Shown here: piece by piece, positions 14,771 through 22,800 of the stretch | Layout: every line of letters starts with the position of its first letter | Numbering within the stretch: the first letter of the stretch is position 1 | DNA from: Oscillospiraceae bacterium | GTDB taxonomy: Bacteria; Bacillota; Clostridia; Oscillospirales; Oscillospiraceae | Assembly (NCBI GenBank): GCA_017440925.1 | Contig: JAFSAP010000022.1 | Span: 1-35,141, forward strand | DNA: 35,141 nt | Direction of reading: 5' to 3' | Position numbers and translations under genes: made by a program | Notes under the pieces: generated by a model | The model's input: the letters and a program-made list of their open reading frames with translations, nothing else | The model's database searches: none | Told to the model about the DNA's origin: nothing

Positions 14771-14800
14771 AAGCGGACAGCAAAAGCTGTCCGCTTTCGT
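14771..14800 (+). terminator. terminator after the GH13 gene
   Basis: GCGGACAGC and GCTGTCCGC pair around an AAAA loop, with flanking A-A/T-T pairs extending the stem; TTTCGTCTTTT follows. Confidence 0.8.
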
Positions 14801-14815
14801 CTTTTATATGATTAC

Positions 14816-15213
14816 GTACTTTTCTTACTTCTGCAAGAAAAGTACCAAAAGAACCACCCAAAAGGGCGCTGAATGCCGCGCTCAGCACAAGACATGGCTT
14901 TGCACACCGCGCGTCTAAGCCGTGAATTATGATATGATTGCCACTGGCAATCATGGACATTTTGATCCGCTGCACGGAGCACCACCCCTTTGGAAACCCC
15001 AGTCCGCATTGCCGGCAGCCCGGTGCACCTTAACCTAAATTCTGTTCAATCAGAAAGTGTCCCGATTTTCTGATTGAAAAATACCTCCCTACAAATTTGC
15101 AAGTGGTTCCGGCGAAGCGGCGGGGGGATGCCTAAGGGGGGCGCATTTACCCCGTAGCGCCCCCTTAGGCTGATTTCTTTGGTTACTTTCTTGTTCAGCA
15201 ACAAGAAAGTAAC
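14816..15213. mobile_element. 398-bp multi-hairpin non-autonomous repeat element
   Basis: This gene-free stretch is bounded by inverted, imperfectly matching ends of about 38 bases. The left end folds as GTACTTTTCTT / AAGAAAAGTAC (14816-14845) and the right end as a 14-bp stem starting GTTACTTTCTTG (15182-15213). Each is followed inward by an ACCAAA(A)GAA-type segment. Inside are further perfect stems: GATTGCC/GGCAATC near 14936, CAATCAGAAA/TTTCTGATTG (15048-15076), and a 14-bp GCCTAAGGGGG-type stem (15130-15170). I see no coding sequence. The architecture fits a MITE-like element or a structured RNA spread as a repeat. Confidence 0.6.
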
Positions 15214-15227
15214 ATCATTCTCTTATA

Positions 15228-15260
15228 CAAAAACGCCCCTCCTTGGCAGGAGAGGCGTTT
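15228..15260 (-). terminator. terminator of the rnf operon
   Basis: On the minus strand AACGCCTCTCC and GGAGGGGCGTT pair, with one G-T pair, around a TGCCAA loop, followed by TTTTTG. It lies 14 bases after the rnfB stop codon. Confidence 0.87.
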
Positions 15261-15273
15261 CTAAGTATGGAGG

Positions 15274-16149
15274 TTAAACCTTCACTTCGGGGTTGTTCAT
15301 GGGCTTGACGGTGGGATCGCCCAGGTTTTCCACATTGGAGTCCTTGATCAGCTTCTTGGGGCAAACGGTGGCACACAGGCCGCAGTTGGTGCACTTGGAG
15401 TAATCAATGACAGCCAGGTTGTTGGTGACGGTGATGGCACCCTCGGGGCAGATCTTCTTACACAGGCCGCAGCCGATGCAGCCCACGGTGCAGCCACGGG
15501 TGGTGACAGCGCCCTTTGCCATGGAAGCACAGGCGATGACCACATTCCGGCCGGGCTCCACAGGAACGATCAGGTTCCGGGGGCAGGCTGCTGCGCAGGC
15601 CATACAGCCGACACACAGATCCTCGTCAACCACGGCAACACCGTTCTTGACGGAGATGGCGCCATACTTACAGGCCTTGGTGCAGGTACCGAAACCCAGG
15701 CAGCCGTACTTACAGGAGATGGGGCCGTTGCCGCCGACCTTGGAGGCTGCCATGCAGTCCTTAAAGCCTTCGTACTCAGCCTTGATCTTGGAACCCCGGA
15801 CCAGATTGCCATCCTTATCATAGGAACGGTCGCCGGAGCAGCGAACCAGGGCCACTTTCCGGGTAACCGCCTCAGCCTTGACACCCATGATAGCTGCCAT
15901 GGCCTGGGCACACTCGTTACCGCCGGAAGCACAGGCGCCAATGGGAGCCTCGCCCTTCAGCACGGCTTCCGCATAGGCACCGCAGCCGGCATAGCCGCAG
16001 CCGCCGCAGTTTGCACCGGGCAGGCAGGCATTCAGCTGATCCAGTCTCGGATCGGTCTCCACATAGAAGACCTTGGATGCGGCAGCCAGAACCAGACCGA
16101 AAATCAAGCCCAGACCGCCCAACACTGCAATCGCAAGAATAATATCCAT
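15274..16149 (-). CDS. rnfB: Rnf complex subunit B, polyferredoxin
   Basis: A 291-residue iron-sulfur subunit that accepts electrons from reduced ferredoxin and passes them into the Rnf ferredoxin:NAD+ oxidoreductase. Residues 1-27 are a single N-terminal membrane helix. A four-cysteine cluster domain follows (ACLPGANCGGCGYAGC near 41-56). The C-terminal half has ferredoxin-type CxxCxxCxxxCP motifs: CVGCMACAAACP, CIGCGLCKKICP and CTNCGLCATVCP, plus a further cysteine-rich stretch at about 150-165. The ATG at 16149 has AAGGAGGA upstream. It is the last gene of the rnfCDGEAB operon, as in clostridia and acetogens, and the terminator follows directly. Confidence 0.95.
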   Translation of the reverse strand: MDIILAIAVLGGLGLIFGLVLAAASKVFYVETDPRLDQLNACLPGANCGGCGYAGCGAYAEAVLKGEAPIGACASGGNECAQAMAAIMGVKAEAVTRKVALVRCSGDRSYDKDGNLVRGSKIKAEYEGFKDCMAASKVGGNGPISCKYGCLGFGTCTKACKYGAISVKNGVAVVDEDLCVGCMACAAACPRNLIVPVEPGRNVVIACASMAKGAVTTRGCTVGCIGCGLCKKICPEGAITVTNNLAVIDYSKCTNCGLCATVCPKKLIKDSNVENLGDPTVKPMNNPEVKV

Positions 16150-16162
16150 TCTGTCGTCCTCC

Positions 16163-16744
16163 TTAGGTAATGCTCAGGCCGGAGAAGCCCATGAATGCCA
16201 GTGCCAGCAGACCGGCAGCGATCAGCGCCAGTGGGTAGCCCTGGAAAGACTCGGGGCACTCTGCCTTGTTGACACGCTCACGGACGGAAGCAAACAGGAC
16301 AATGGCAACGGTAAAGCCCAGACCGCCGGCTGCGCCGTTGAGGACGCTGAGCAGGAAGTTGTAGCCCTCCTGCACGTTTACCAGAACCACGCCCAGAACA
16401 GCGCAGTTGGTGGTGATCAGAGGCAGGAACACGCCCAGTGCCTTATACAGGGCGGGAACCATCTTCTTCAGGAACATTTCCACCACCTGCACGATGGAAG
16501 CAATGACCAGAATGAAGGCCACGGTCTGCATATAGACCATGTCCAGGGGAATCAGCAGGAACTCATACACCAGCCAGCAGGCGGCAGAGGCCAGGGCCAT
16601 AACGAAGGTAACGGCCATGCCCATGCCCAGGGCGGTGTCGATCTTCTTGGAGACGCCCATGAAGGGGCAGATGCCGTAGAACTTGACCAGAATGAAGTTC
16701 TGGCTCAGGATGGCAGCAATGATAATACCCAAAATAGCTTCCAT
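16163..16744 (-). CDS. rnfA: Rnf complex subunit A, membrane protein
   Basis: A 193-residue integral membrane protein with about six hydrophobic helices, paralogous to RnfE. It shows the conserved family stretches [14 protein letters not shown] near 20-33 and TTNCAVLGV near 110-118; the cysteines in these places bind the Fe-S cluster set between the RnfA and RnfE halves in known structures. Its ATG overlaps the stop codon of rnfE by one base (TAATG), implying translational coupling. It forms the membrane electron-transfer and ion-translocating core with RnfE, D and G. Confidence 0.95.
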   Translation of the reverse strand: MEAILGIIIAAILSQNFILVKFYGICPFMGVSKKIDTALGMGMAVTFVMALASAACWLVYEFLLIPLDMVYMQTVAFILVIASIVQVVEMFLKKMVPALYKALGVFLPLITTNCAVLGVVLVNVQEGYNFLLSVLNGAAGGLGFTVAIVLFASVRERVNKAECPESFQGYPLALIAAGLLALAFMGFSGLSIT

Positions 16745-17391
16745 TACTTAGCAGCCTCCTTCTTCTTACTCTTCATCTCCAGATGCTTCATCAGCCACTG
16801 GGAGCCGGCCAGGACAAAGCCCAGTACCAGGAAGCCGCCCACGGGCATGACGATCTGCATAGCGGGGAAGGGCTGGGGAATGATCTGGATGCCGGCACCG
16901 CCGGGGCCCAGCAGGCCGCCGCCGAAGGTGCCACTGCCCAGCAGCTCACGGATAACGCAGACGATGACCAGCGCTACGGTATAGCCGATACCCTGGCACA
17001 GGCCGTCCACAGCAGAGGCCAGAACGCCGTTCTTGGAGGCAAAGGCTTCCGCACGGCCCAGAACCATACAGTTAACAACGATCAGGGGGATGAACACGCC
17101 CAGGCTTTCTGCCAGCGCAGGGATATAGGCCTGCAGGAACAGGTCAACCACGGTAACGAAGCCGGCAATGATGGTGATGTAGGCAGCAATACGGATCTGG
17201 TTGGGAATGACCTTCCGCAGAGCGGAGATCAGCACATTGGAGCAGATGGTGATGATGGTAACGGCCAGGCCCATGCCGATGCCGTTGAACAGGCTGGTGG
17301 TGATGGCCAGGGTGGAACACATACCCAGCAGCTGAACGGTGACGGGGTTCTTGGTCAGCAGGCCCTCTTTAAACTGTTTCTTGAAATTCAT
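16744..17391 (-). CDS. rnfE: Rnf complex subunit E, membrane protein
   Basis: A 215-residue integral membrane protein with about six helices, paralogous to RnfA. It shows [20 protein letters not shown] near the N-terminus and [18 protein letters not shown] near 100-118, the two conserved cysteine-containing regions. A Gly-rich loop ([14 protein letters not shown]) precedes the last helices. The ATG at 17391 has AAGGAGGT upstream. Its position after rnfG and coupling to rnfA match the usual clostridial rnfCDGEAB order. Confidence 0.95.
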   Translation of the reverse strand: MNFKKQFKEGLLTKNPVTVQLLGMCSTLAITTSLFNGIGMGLAVTIITICSNVLISALRKVIPNQIRIAAYITIIAGFVTVVDLFLQAYIPALAESLGVFIPLIVVNCMVLGRAEAFASKNGVLASAVDGLCQGIGYTVALVIVCVIRELLGSGTFGGGLLGPGGAGIQIIPQPFPAMQIVMPVGGFLVLGFVLAGSQWLMKHLEMKSKKKEAAK

Positions 17392-17405
17392 ATAAGCCTA
17401 CCTCC

Positions 17406-17954
17406 TTAACCCAGAGTTGCTGCACAGGCCAGGGCAGCATTGACACCGTCGCAGATGGCGCGGGAAGTGATGGTGGCGCCGGTGATGGCATCCATGGCGC
17501 CTCCGTCCTTGGTGACGGACACGCTGCCGGACTGACCGACGAACTGACCCCGGAAAGCCTCACCCGCAGGGGTTGCGGCAGCTGCCACAGCGCCCAGACC
17601 GGCGGTCTCGGTGTGGGAAATGATGGAGATACCCAGCACCTTGCCGTCATAGTCCACACCCACCATCATGGTGATGGTGTTGTCGAAGCCGCCGGGGGTG
17701 ACTTCCACGGCGTAGCCGCTTTCGCCCTTGTAAACCTTGGAGACAATGGCAGAGGAAGCAGCAAAGTCCACTTCCTCACCGCCGCCGGGCAGGACAGCCT
17801 GAATCGCCTGCTGGGTCTTTTCAGCGGTGAGCTGGTCGATAACAGGCTTGGTAATGGAGTTGACACCGGCCAGGGCAGCCGCCACAACAGCGGTGATGGC
17901 CAGCAGAGTCAGTGCCAGGCGCAGCACATACATAACATTATTTTCTGTTTTCAT
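17406..17954 (-). CDS. rnfG: Rnf complex subunit G, flavoprotein
   Basis: A 182-residue subunit anchored by one N-terminal helix (about residues 9-30), with an external FMN domain. The flavinylation motif reads TGATITS at 158-164, so Thr161 should carry covalent FMN; the family consensus is SGAT-type, with Thr replacing the first Ser here. A HTETAGLGA segment precedes it. The start at 17954 overlaps the last base of the rnfD stop codon (TAATG), and GGAGGCGGCG lies upstream. RnfG relays electrons between the membrane subunits. A longer in-frame reading from 18221 lies inside rnfD and is rejected. Confidence 0.94.
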   Translation of the reverse strand: MKTENNVMYVLRLALTLLAITAVVAAALAGVNSITKPVIDQLTAEKTQQAIQAVLPGGGEEVDFAASSAIVSKVYKGESGYAVEVTPGGFDNTITMMVGVDYDGKVLGISIISHTETAGLGAVAAAATPAGEAFRGQFVGQSGSVSVTKDGGAMDAITGATITSRAICDGVNAALACAATLG

Positions 17955-18949
17955 TATTTCGCCGCCTCCTTCTTGGGTGCGCCGAACTTCACAGGACGGC
18001 CGATCCGGTCCAGCAGGACCACGCAGCAGTTCATGCACAGGATGGCATAGGAAACGCCCTCGGGGTAGCCGCCGAAATAGCGGATCAGCACCGTCAGAGC
18101 GCCGCAGCCGATGCCGTAGACGATCTGGCCCAGGCGGGTCAGAGGAGAGGTAACATAGTCGGTTGCCATGAAGATGGCACCCAGCATCAGGCCGCCGCTG
18201 AAGAGCTGATACAGCATCCACTCAATTCTGGGCTGGCCCATGGGGAACAGGAAGGTCAGAACGGCCACAGTGCCGATGAAGGCCACAGGGATCCGGGCAG
18301 TGATGACCTTGCGCAGCAGCAGGTAAACAAAGCCCACCAGCAGCAGAGCCGCAGAAGTCTCGCCCAGGCAGCCGCCCACATTGCCCCAGAAGCTTGCCAT
18401 GACGGAGGTTTCGGGAAGCTGGAACTGGTGCAGGGCAGCCAGGGGGGTAGCAGCAGTGACCACATCTGCAGTAGAGCCCAGGCCGGCGGCATTTTCAAAG
18501 CCCACCTTGACCCAGGTGCTCATAAGCACGGGCCAGCTGAACATGAAGGCACGGCCTGCCAGAGCAGGGTTGACGATATTCTTGCCCAGACCGCCGAAGA
18601 GCATCTTCACCACGATGATGGCGAAGAAAGCGCCCAGAACGATGGTCCAGTAGGGAATGGTGACAGGGCAGACAAAGGCCAGCAGAACGCCGGTGACAAC
18701 GGCGGACAGGTCAGCGACCTTGACATTCAGCTTCATCACCTTGCAGTAGCCCCACTCCCAGAACAGGCAGGCGGCTACGGAAACCAGGGTGACCAGCAGA
18801 GCCCGGAAACCGAAGAACACGACGCTGCCCACCAGAGCAGGTGCCAGAGCGATGAGGACATCCCGCATGATGGTCTGGGTAGTGACGGGAGAATGTACGT
18901 GGGGAGAGCTGGAAATCGTCAGCTCATAAAAATATTTCATCTGTGCCAT
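17954..18949 (-). CDS. rnfD: Rnf complex subunit D, flavin-binding membrane protein
   Basis: A 331-residue integral membrane subunit with about nine to ten helices. It shows SSSPHVHSPVTTQTIM at 13-28 and the GKNIVNPALAGRAFMFSWP block at 122-140, both typical of RnfD/NqrB. The periplasmic-side flavinylation site is probably Thr168 in TAATPLAAL. It carries covalent FMN and works with RnfG in the electron path coupled to Na+ or H+ export. The ATG at 18949 has AAGGAGGT upstream. It is the second gene of the operon. Confidence 0.95.
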   Translation of the reverse strand: MAQMKYFYELTISSSPHVHSPVTTQTIMRDVLIALAPALVGSVVFFGFRALLVTLVSVAACLFWEWGYCKVMKLNVKVADLSAVVTGVLLAFVCPVTIPYWTIVLGAFFAIIVVKMLFGGLGKNIVNPALAGRAFMFSWPVLMSTWVKVGFENAAGLGSTADVVTAATPLAALHQFQLPETSVMASFWGNVGGCLGETSAALLLVGFVYLLLRKVITARIPVAFIGTVAVLTFLFPMGQPRIEWMLYQLFSGGLMLGAIFMATDYVTSPLTRLGQIVYGIGCGALTVLIRYFGGYPEGVSYAILCMNCCVVLLDRIGRPVKFGAPKKEAAK

Positions 18950-18964
18950 GCGATCTCCACCTCC

Positions 18965-20287
18965 TTATTTCTTGGCTGCGGCAGCAGCGTTACGGATGAC
19001 CTGCTTGCCGGAGCGGAAAGCCAGAACCAGGGGCACGCTGGCAGGGCAGGTGTAGGCACAGCAGCCGCACTCGATGCAGTCCATCATATGTACGGCCTTC
19101 ATTTCCTCCACCTCGCCGGACTGCAGAGCCTTGTACATCAGAACAGGCATCAGCTTCATGGGGCAGGCATCGATGCACTTGCCGCAGCGCAGGCACTGGG
19201 CGCGCTCCACAGCGTACTTGTTCTTCCGTCCCAGAATGGTGACGGCGTTGACACCCTTGATGGTGGGGGCGGACAGGTCGTACTGGGTGGCACCCATCAT
19301 GGGACCGCCGGAGATGACCTTGTAGGGATTTTCAGAATGGCCCACTGCTTCCAGCAGGTCATTGAAGCTGGTGCCGATGGGAACCAGCAGATTCTTGGGC
19401 TCCATAACGATGTCGCCGGAGACGGTGACAACGCGCTTGATCAGGGGCATGCCTTCGTAAACCACATCATGGATGGCCTTGCAGGTGGCAGCGTTGAACA
19501 CAGCGCAGCCAACGGCAGCGGGCAGGCCGCCGGAGGGAACTTCCCGGCCAGTAACGGCGTAGATCAGCTGCTTTTCAGCGCCCTGGGGGTACTTGGCAGG
19601 CAGCACGTCCACGGTGATGCCATCGGCATCGCACAGCTGGGCCTGCAGGGCCTTGGCAGCTTCGGGCTTGTTGTCCTCAATGCCGATATGGGCAGTGTTC
19701 AGTCCCAGGATCTTCATAATGATCTTCAGGCCGGAGATCAGCTCAGCAGGCATCTCCCGGCACAGGCGGTCATCGGAAGTAATGTAGGGTTCGCACTCGC
19801 CGGCATTGACGATGATGGTGTCCACTTTGCCCAGACCGGAAGAAAGCTTCACATGGGTGGGGAAGGTGGCGCCGCCCATACCGACGATACCGCCCTCACG
19901 GATGATGTTCATCAGTTCCTCGGGGGTAAGGGCATCCACTTCCTCCTGGGTGCGGGGCTTGCAATCCTCGCACAGAGTACCCAGATGGTCATTTTCAATG
20001 ACCACGCTCATGGTAGTGGTGCCGTTGGTGTGGGCTCTTGCTTCCACGGATTTAACCTTACCGGAAACAGAAGCATGTACAGGAACACAAAGGCCCTGAT
20101 TATCACCGATCTTCTGACCAACAGTGACCATGTCACCCTTCTTGACCAGGGGCTTACAGGGGGCGCCAATATGCTGGGACATGGAGATCACGAGAATATC
20201 CGGTTCCGGGAATTCCTGGATGGGCTTGTCACAGGCATAGAACTTATTTTCTTTGGGATGTACCCCTCCGAAAAAAGAAAACGCCAT
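18965..20287 (-). CDS. rnfC: Rnf complex subunit C, NADH/FMN and Fe-S subunit
   Basis: A 440-residue soluble subunit that reduces NAD+. The N-terminal part carries the RnfC barrel-sandwich region (HPKENK near 10, VKKGDMVTVGQKIG near 48-61). The middle has the NuoF-like FMN/NADH domain with GMGGATFPTHVK and NAGECEPYI. The C-terminus holds two ferredoxin motifs, CLRCGKCIDACP near 363 and CIECGCCAYTCP near 402. Length agrees with other clostridial RnfC proteins. The ATG at 20287 has AGAGGTGA upstream. It is the first gene of the operon, directly behind a sigma-A promoter at 20337-20365. Confidence 0.96.
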   Translation of the reverse strand: MAFSFFGGVHPKENKFYACDKPIQEFPEPDILVISMSQHIGAPCKPLVKKGDMVTVGQKIGDNQGLCVPVHASVSGKVKSVEARAHTNGTTTMSVVIENDHLGTLCEDCKPRTQEEVDALTPEELMNIIREGGIVGMGGATFPTHVKLSSGLGKVDTIIVNAGECEPYITSDDRLCREMPAELISGLKIIMKILGLNTAHIGIEDNKPEAAKALQAQLCDADGITVDVLPAKYPQGAEKQLIYAVTGREVPSGGLPAAVGCAVFNAATCKAIHDVVYEGMPLIKRVVTVSGDIVMEPKNLLVPIGTSFNDLLEAVGHSENPYKVISGGPMMGATQYDLSAPTIKGVNAVTILGRKNKYAVERAQCLRCGKCIDACPMKLMPVLMYKALQSGEVEEMKAVHMMDCIECGCCAYTCPASVPLVLAFRSGKQVIRNAAAAAKK

Positions 20288-20336
20288 TTTACTTCACCTC
20301 TTTCATTTTACGCGGACTGCCGCATTGTCTTTTAGT

Positions 20337-20365
20337 ATAATAACGCATTTTACTCGTTTTGTCCA
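20337..20365 (-). promoter_or_regulatory. rnf operon promoter
   Basis: On the minus strand TGGACA (20360-20365) and TATTAT (20337-20342) are 17 bases apart. The leader to rnfC is about 45 bases. No regulator site is recognised around it. Confidence 0.65.
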
Positions 20366-20440
20366 TATAAATACGGCATAATTACCAAAAATTTTTACGG
20401 TGTAAGATGGTATCGATACAAAAAGACGGATTTTCTGCCG

Positions 20441-21430
20441 CTAACCCTGCCGGTTCCCTGTATCTGCACCCTTTGCCAGTTCTGCGATCCCTTCTGCCAG
20501 CACCCGGGCGGCTGTCAGCGCCTCCTGCCGGGTATTTCCGGCGGCTCCCACCTCCACCAGCAGCGCTCCGCGGCACAGGTCCTGGTTGAACCGCTGCCCA
20601 CGAAGGCTCAAAGGCCGCATGATGCCAGGGAATTGCCGTTCCAGCTGCACATGAAGCTTGAGTGCCAGCGCCAGATTTTCCTCCCAGGTGTCATAATTGG
20701 TTCCCATTACCAGCATCAGCTGGGCAGACGTGCTGCTATCCACCACCGCTTCCGTCCGCAGCTGGTGGGAGGCCGTGCCGGAAGCATCCCGGTGCAGATC
20801 CAAAACCAGCTGAATGGATGGATTTTTCGCCAGATACCCGGAAATGGCCTGCCGGGCATGGACATAGGAACCGTTATAGGAGGGGTAATCATGGAGCGTC
20901 CGGTCATGGATGACCCCGATCCCCTTCTCCTCCAGGATCTCTGCCACCGCATCCCCGATGCGCAGCATATTGTGGTCTTCCTCCAGGGTGCGGTAGGCAG
21001 AGGAGGCTATATAGGGTTCCTCCCCGGGGGTATAGCTCTCCGTGGTATGGGTGTGCAGGATCAGCACCGTGGGCGTTTCCCCGGCCAGATCCCATTCCAG
21101 GGGACTTTCCAGAAGCTGTTGCAGATCCGGCTGCTTGCTGCAGGCATAGAATACCTCCACCAATTCCGCATCTTCCGCAGAAAACCGGGGTCGCTGTGCT
21201 TCCGGCAGCCAGGGTGGAGGCGATTCCCGGACATGATCCCAAAAAACCGCCTCAGATGCAGAAAACCGGACGTTTCGTCCGGTTTCTGAATATGTATGGA
21301 TCGGGGCGGTATCCAGCTGTATCAGCCATGCCAGCATTTTCCGGGGTATCCCTTCCACTGCCAGCCGAAACACCAGCGCAAACAGAATTACACAAAGACC
21401 AAAGCGTTTTGTTCTTTGGCGCTGATCCAT
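20441..21430 (-). CDS. spoIIP: stage II sporulation protein P
   Basis: A 329-residue peptidoglycan amidase/endopeptidase with one N-terminal membrane helix (about 10-28). SpoIIP works with SpoIID and SpoIIM to degrade septal peptidoglycan during forespore engulfment. Visible family signatures are LILHTHTTESYTP at 123-135 (His126, Glu131 as likely zinc ligands), VLDLHRDAS near 215-225, and the C-terminal CRGALLVEVGAAGNT segment with the catalytic-region glutamate. The ATG at 21430 has AAGGGGG upstream. It lies 18 bases after tadA and probably shares its transcript. Its presence suggests the organism can form endospores. Confidence 0.93.
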   Translation of the reverse strand: MDQRQRTKRFGLCVILFALVFRLAVEGIPRKMLAWLIQLDTAPIHTYSETGRNVRFSASEAVFWDHVRESPPPWLPEAQRPRFSAEDAELVEVFYACSKQPDLQQLLESPLEWDLAGETPTVLILHTHTTESYTPGEEPYIASSAYRTLEEDHNMLRIGDAVAEILEEKGIGVIHDRTLHDYPSYNGSYVHARQAISGYLAKNPSIQLVLDLHRDASGTASHQLRTEAVVDSSTSAQLMLVMGTNYDTWEENLALALKLHVQLERQFPGIMRPLSLRGQRFNQDLCRGALLVEVGAAGNTRQEALTAARVLAEGIAELAKGADTGNRQG

Positions 21431-21448
21431 ACCCTGCCCCCTTCTGCA

Positions 21449-21937
21449 TCAATCTTCCGTTTTCCGCTTCCATTTGGGACGGCTGCGCAGCTCCATCCGC
21501 AAGTTTTTGAAAAATTCTGTCAGCAGTGCGCTGCACTCATTTTCCCGAATGCCCCGCTCCACCGTCGGGTGGTGGTTGAAGGCCATGTCAAACAGGCTGC
21601 AAACGCCGCCGCAGGCACCGCACTTTTTGTCTCCGGCGCCATAGACCACCCGGGGGATCCGGGCATTGATGATGGCACCGGCACACATGGGGCAGGGCTC
21701 CAGGGTCACATAGAGGGTGCATTCCCACAGCCGCCAGCCTCCCAAACGGGCACAGGCTTCCCCGATGGCCTCGATCTCCGCATGGGCCAGGGCAGATTTT
21801 CCCGTTTCCCGGCGGTTCCGGCCACGGCCAACCACCTCATCCCCCCGGACAATGACACAGCCCACAGGCACCTCGCCTTCCGCTGCCGCTTCCCTGGCCA
21901 GTTCCAGGGCCAGATCCATAAAATACAGGTCGTCCAC
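21449..21937 (-). CDS. tadA: tRNA-specific adenosine deaminase
   Basis: A 162-residue zinc deaminase converting A34 to inosine in the anticodon of tRNA-Arg. It shows the zinc site HAE at 52-54 and PCPMCAGA at 81-88 (Cys82, Cys85), with NRRE upstream as in TadA proteins. I place the start at the GTG at 21937 because AAGGAGGG lies 7 bases upstream. An in-frame ATG at 21919 has no site and a longer reading from 22030 would start in the promoter. It is followed closely by spoIIP and is divergent from the small-gene trio. Confidence 0.93.
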   Translation of the reverse strand: MDDLYFMDLALELAREAAAEGEVPVGCVIVRGDEVVGRGRNRRETGKSALAHAEIEAIGEACARLGGWRLWECTLYVTLEPCPMCAGAIINARIPRVVYGAGDKKCGACGGVCSLFDMAFNHHPTVERGIRENECSALLTEFFKNLRMELRSRPKWKRKTED

Positions 21938-22004
21938 TTGTGATCCCTCCTTTCCCCTATCATACCCCAGAATGCGGAAAATGGGAAGAGGGAAAACACC
22001 GCAG

Positions 22005-22122
22005 GCATTCATGTGCTGCCAGTATAGCATACGTCCATCAAAAAAATACCGGGAAAGCAGCCTGTGGCAAAAATCGATGGAGAAGCATTTTTCGACTGGT
22101 ATACTGGCGGCAGAATATGCTT
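22005..22122. promoter_or_regulatory. mirrored divergent promoters tadA / small-gene trio
   Basis: On the plus strand CTGGTATACTGGCGGCAG (-10 TATACT at 22100-22105) and on the minus strand ATGCTATACTGGCAGCAC (-10 TATACT at 22021-22026) are near-identical and face outward. Similarity extends through the following ATATGC/ATGAATGC bases. Neither has a good -35. The shared downstream sequence could be a common operator. Confidence 0.45.
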
Positions 22123-22136
22123 AAGGAGGGCGTAAA

Positions 22137-22268
22137 ATGAAAGAGATCGAACCTGTTCTGTATTTGGATGACCAGGCGGCAAAGCCCGGCTGCCTCTGCC
22201 CGGTATGCGGCGGGGAACGGTATGCTCCCAGTCTTTTCTGCCTGCGCTGTGAAAGGAGACTGCCATGA
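22137..22268 (+). CDS. 43-residue zinc-ribbon microprotein
   Basis: A very small gene that starts with ATG after AAGGAGGGCGTAAA, a near-ideal ribosome binding site. The product has five cysteines, in GCLCPVCGG (Cys19, 21, 24) and FCLRCE (Cys35, 38). This gives two CxxC knuckles typical of a minimal zinc ribbon. The stop codon overlaps the next start (ATGA), so translation is coupled to the helical protein. I do not recognise the family. Such ribbons often bind nucleic acid or protein partners; here the neighbouring sigma-region-4 protein hints at a transcription role (inference). Confidence 0.72.
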   Translation: MKEIEPVLYLDDQAAKPGCLCPVCGGERYAPSLFCLRCERRLP

Positions 22269-22498
22269 GCCTTGCTGAGCTGAGCACTGCCTACGAAAAC
22301 TCTGCCCGGCTGCTGCGGCAGCGGATGAAGGAGCTTCGCCTGCAGCTTCGCCAGACCGATGATCCGGAGGAACATTGGCACCTGAAGCGGCGGCTGGCAG
22401 AGCTGACACCCATACTGACACAGATGAATGAACTGGCGGAACTGACCGCCCACTATTATGACCGGGGGTATTGGCGCAGTGAAAAATATACCATATAA
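22265..22498 (+). CDS. 77-residue helical (coiled-coil) protein of unknown function
   Basis: The product is highly charged and almost certainly all helical: residues 3-60 carry long runs of Leu/Arg/Glu/Gln with heptad-like spacing, broken only at TDDPEEH. The C-terminus is aromatic-rich (AHYYDRGYWRSEKYTI). There is no signal peptide or membrane segment. It overlaps the zinc-ribbon gene by four bases and the sigma-region-4 gene by about twenty. AAAGGAG lies 5-6 bases upstream of the ATG. I do not recognise the family; overlap on both sides suggests the three proteins are made together and may form a complex. Confidence 0.72.
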   Translation: MSLAELSTAYENSARLLRQRMKELRLQLRQTDDPEEHWHLKRRLAELTPILTQMNELAELTAHYYDRGYWRSEKYTI

Positions 22499-22721
22499 TT
22501 CAGAAACCGGGCTGGTGCTTCCCCGGGAAGTGCAGCTGCAGCGGATGAAGCGGGTCATGGCACAGGAACTCACCGAGATACAGCGGCAGATACTGACACT
22601 TTACTACTTTGAAAACAAACGCCCTGCGGAGATCGCCCGGATCCGGGGCGTTCACCGGAGTACTGTACTGCGCACATTGCGCCGGGCAGAAAACCGGCTG
22701 CGGCGGTTTCTGCAATACTGA
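22479..22721 (+). CDS. sigma factor region 4-like helix-turn-helix protein
   Basis: An 80-residue protein whose second half (about 29-80) matches sigma-70 region 4: ELTEIQRQILTLYYFENKRPAEIARIRGVHRSTVLRTLRRAENRL, with a helix-turn-helix of the RPAEIA..RGVHRSTVLR type. There is no region 2, so it cannot act alone as a normal sigma factor. It may bind DNA or a -35-like site as a regulator, or modulate RNA polymerase. The GTG at 22479 is a likely start (GGGGGT upstream, overlap with the previous gene); an ATG-type start at 22458 is possible. It is the third gene of the overlapping trio. Confidence 0.75.
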   Translation: MKNIPYNSETGLVLPREVQLQRMKRVMAQELTEIQRQILTLYYFENKRPAEIARIRGVHRSTVLRTLRRAENRLRRFLQY

Positions 22722-22744
22722 TCCCCTTTGCGCCACGCCGCCAC

Positions 22745-22773
22745 TTTACAACCGGGCGGAAATTTGATATGCT
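22745..22773 (+). promoter_or_regulatory. promoter of the Gx-transporter-like gene
   Basis: TTTACA (22745-22750) and TATGCT (22768-22773) are 17 bases apart. It is 24 bases after the sigma-region-4 gene and about 28 before the next start codon, so the membrane protein gene has its own promoter. Confidence 0.6.
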
Positions 22774-22800
22774 AAAGGGCAGAAAAGGCAGGTGAACTCC

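Noticed and set aside
17955..18221. N-terminal extension of rnfG into rnfD
   Set aside because: The frame is open, but the coupled ATG at 17954 has a strong ribosome binding site and begins the normal membrane anchor.
18428..20335. 635-codon open frame opposite rnfC and rnfD
   Set aside because: His/Gln/Gly-rich shadow of the GC-rich Rnf genes; both real genes have strong motifs and start sites.
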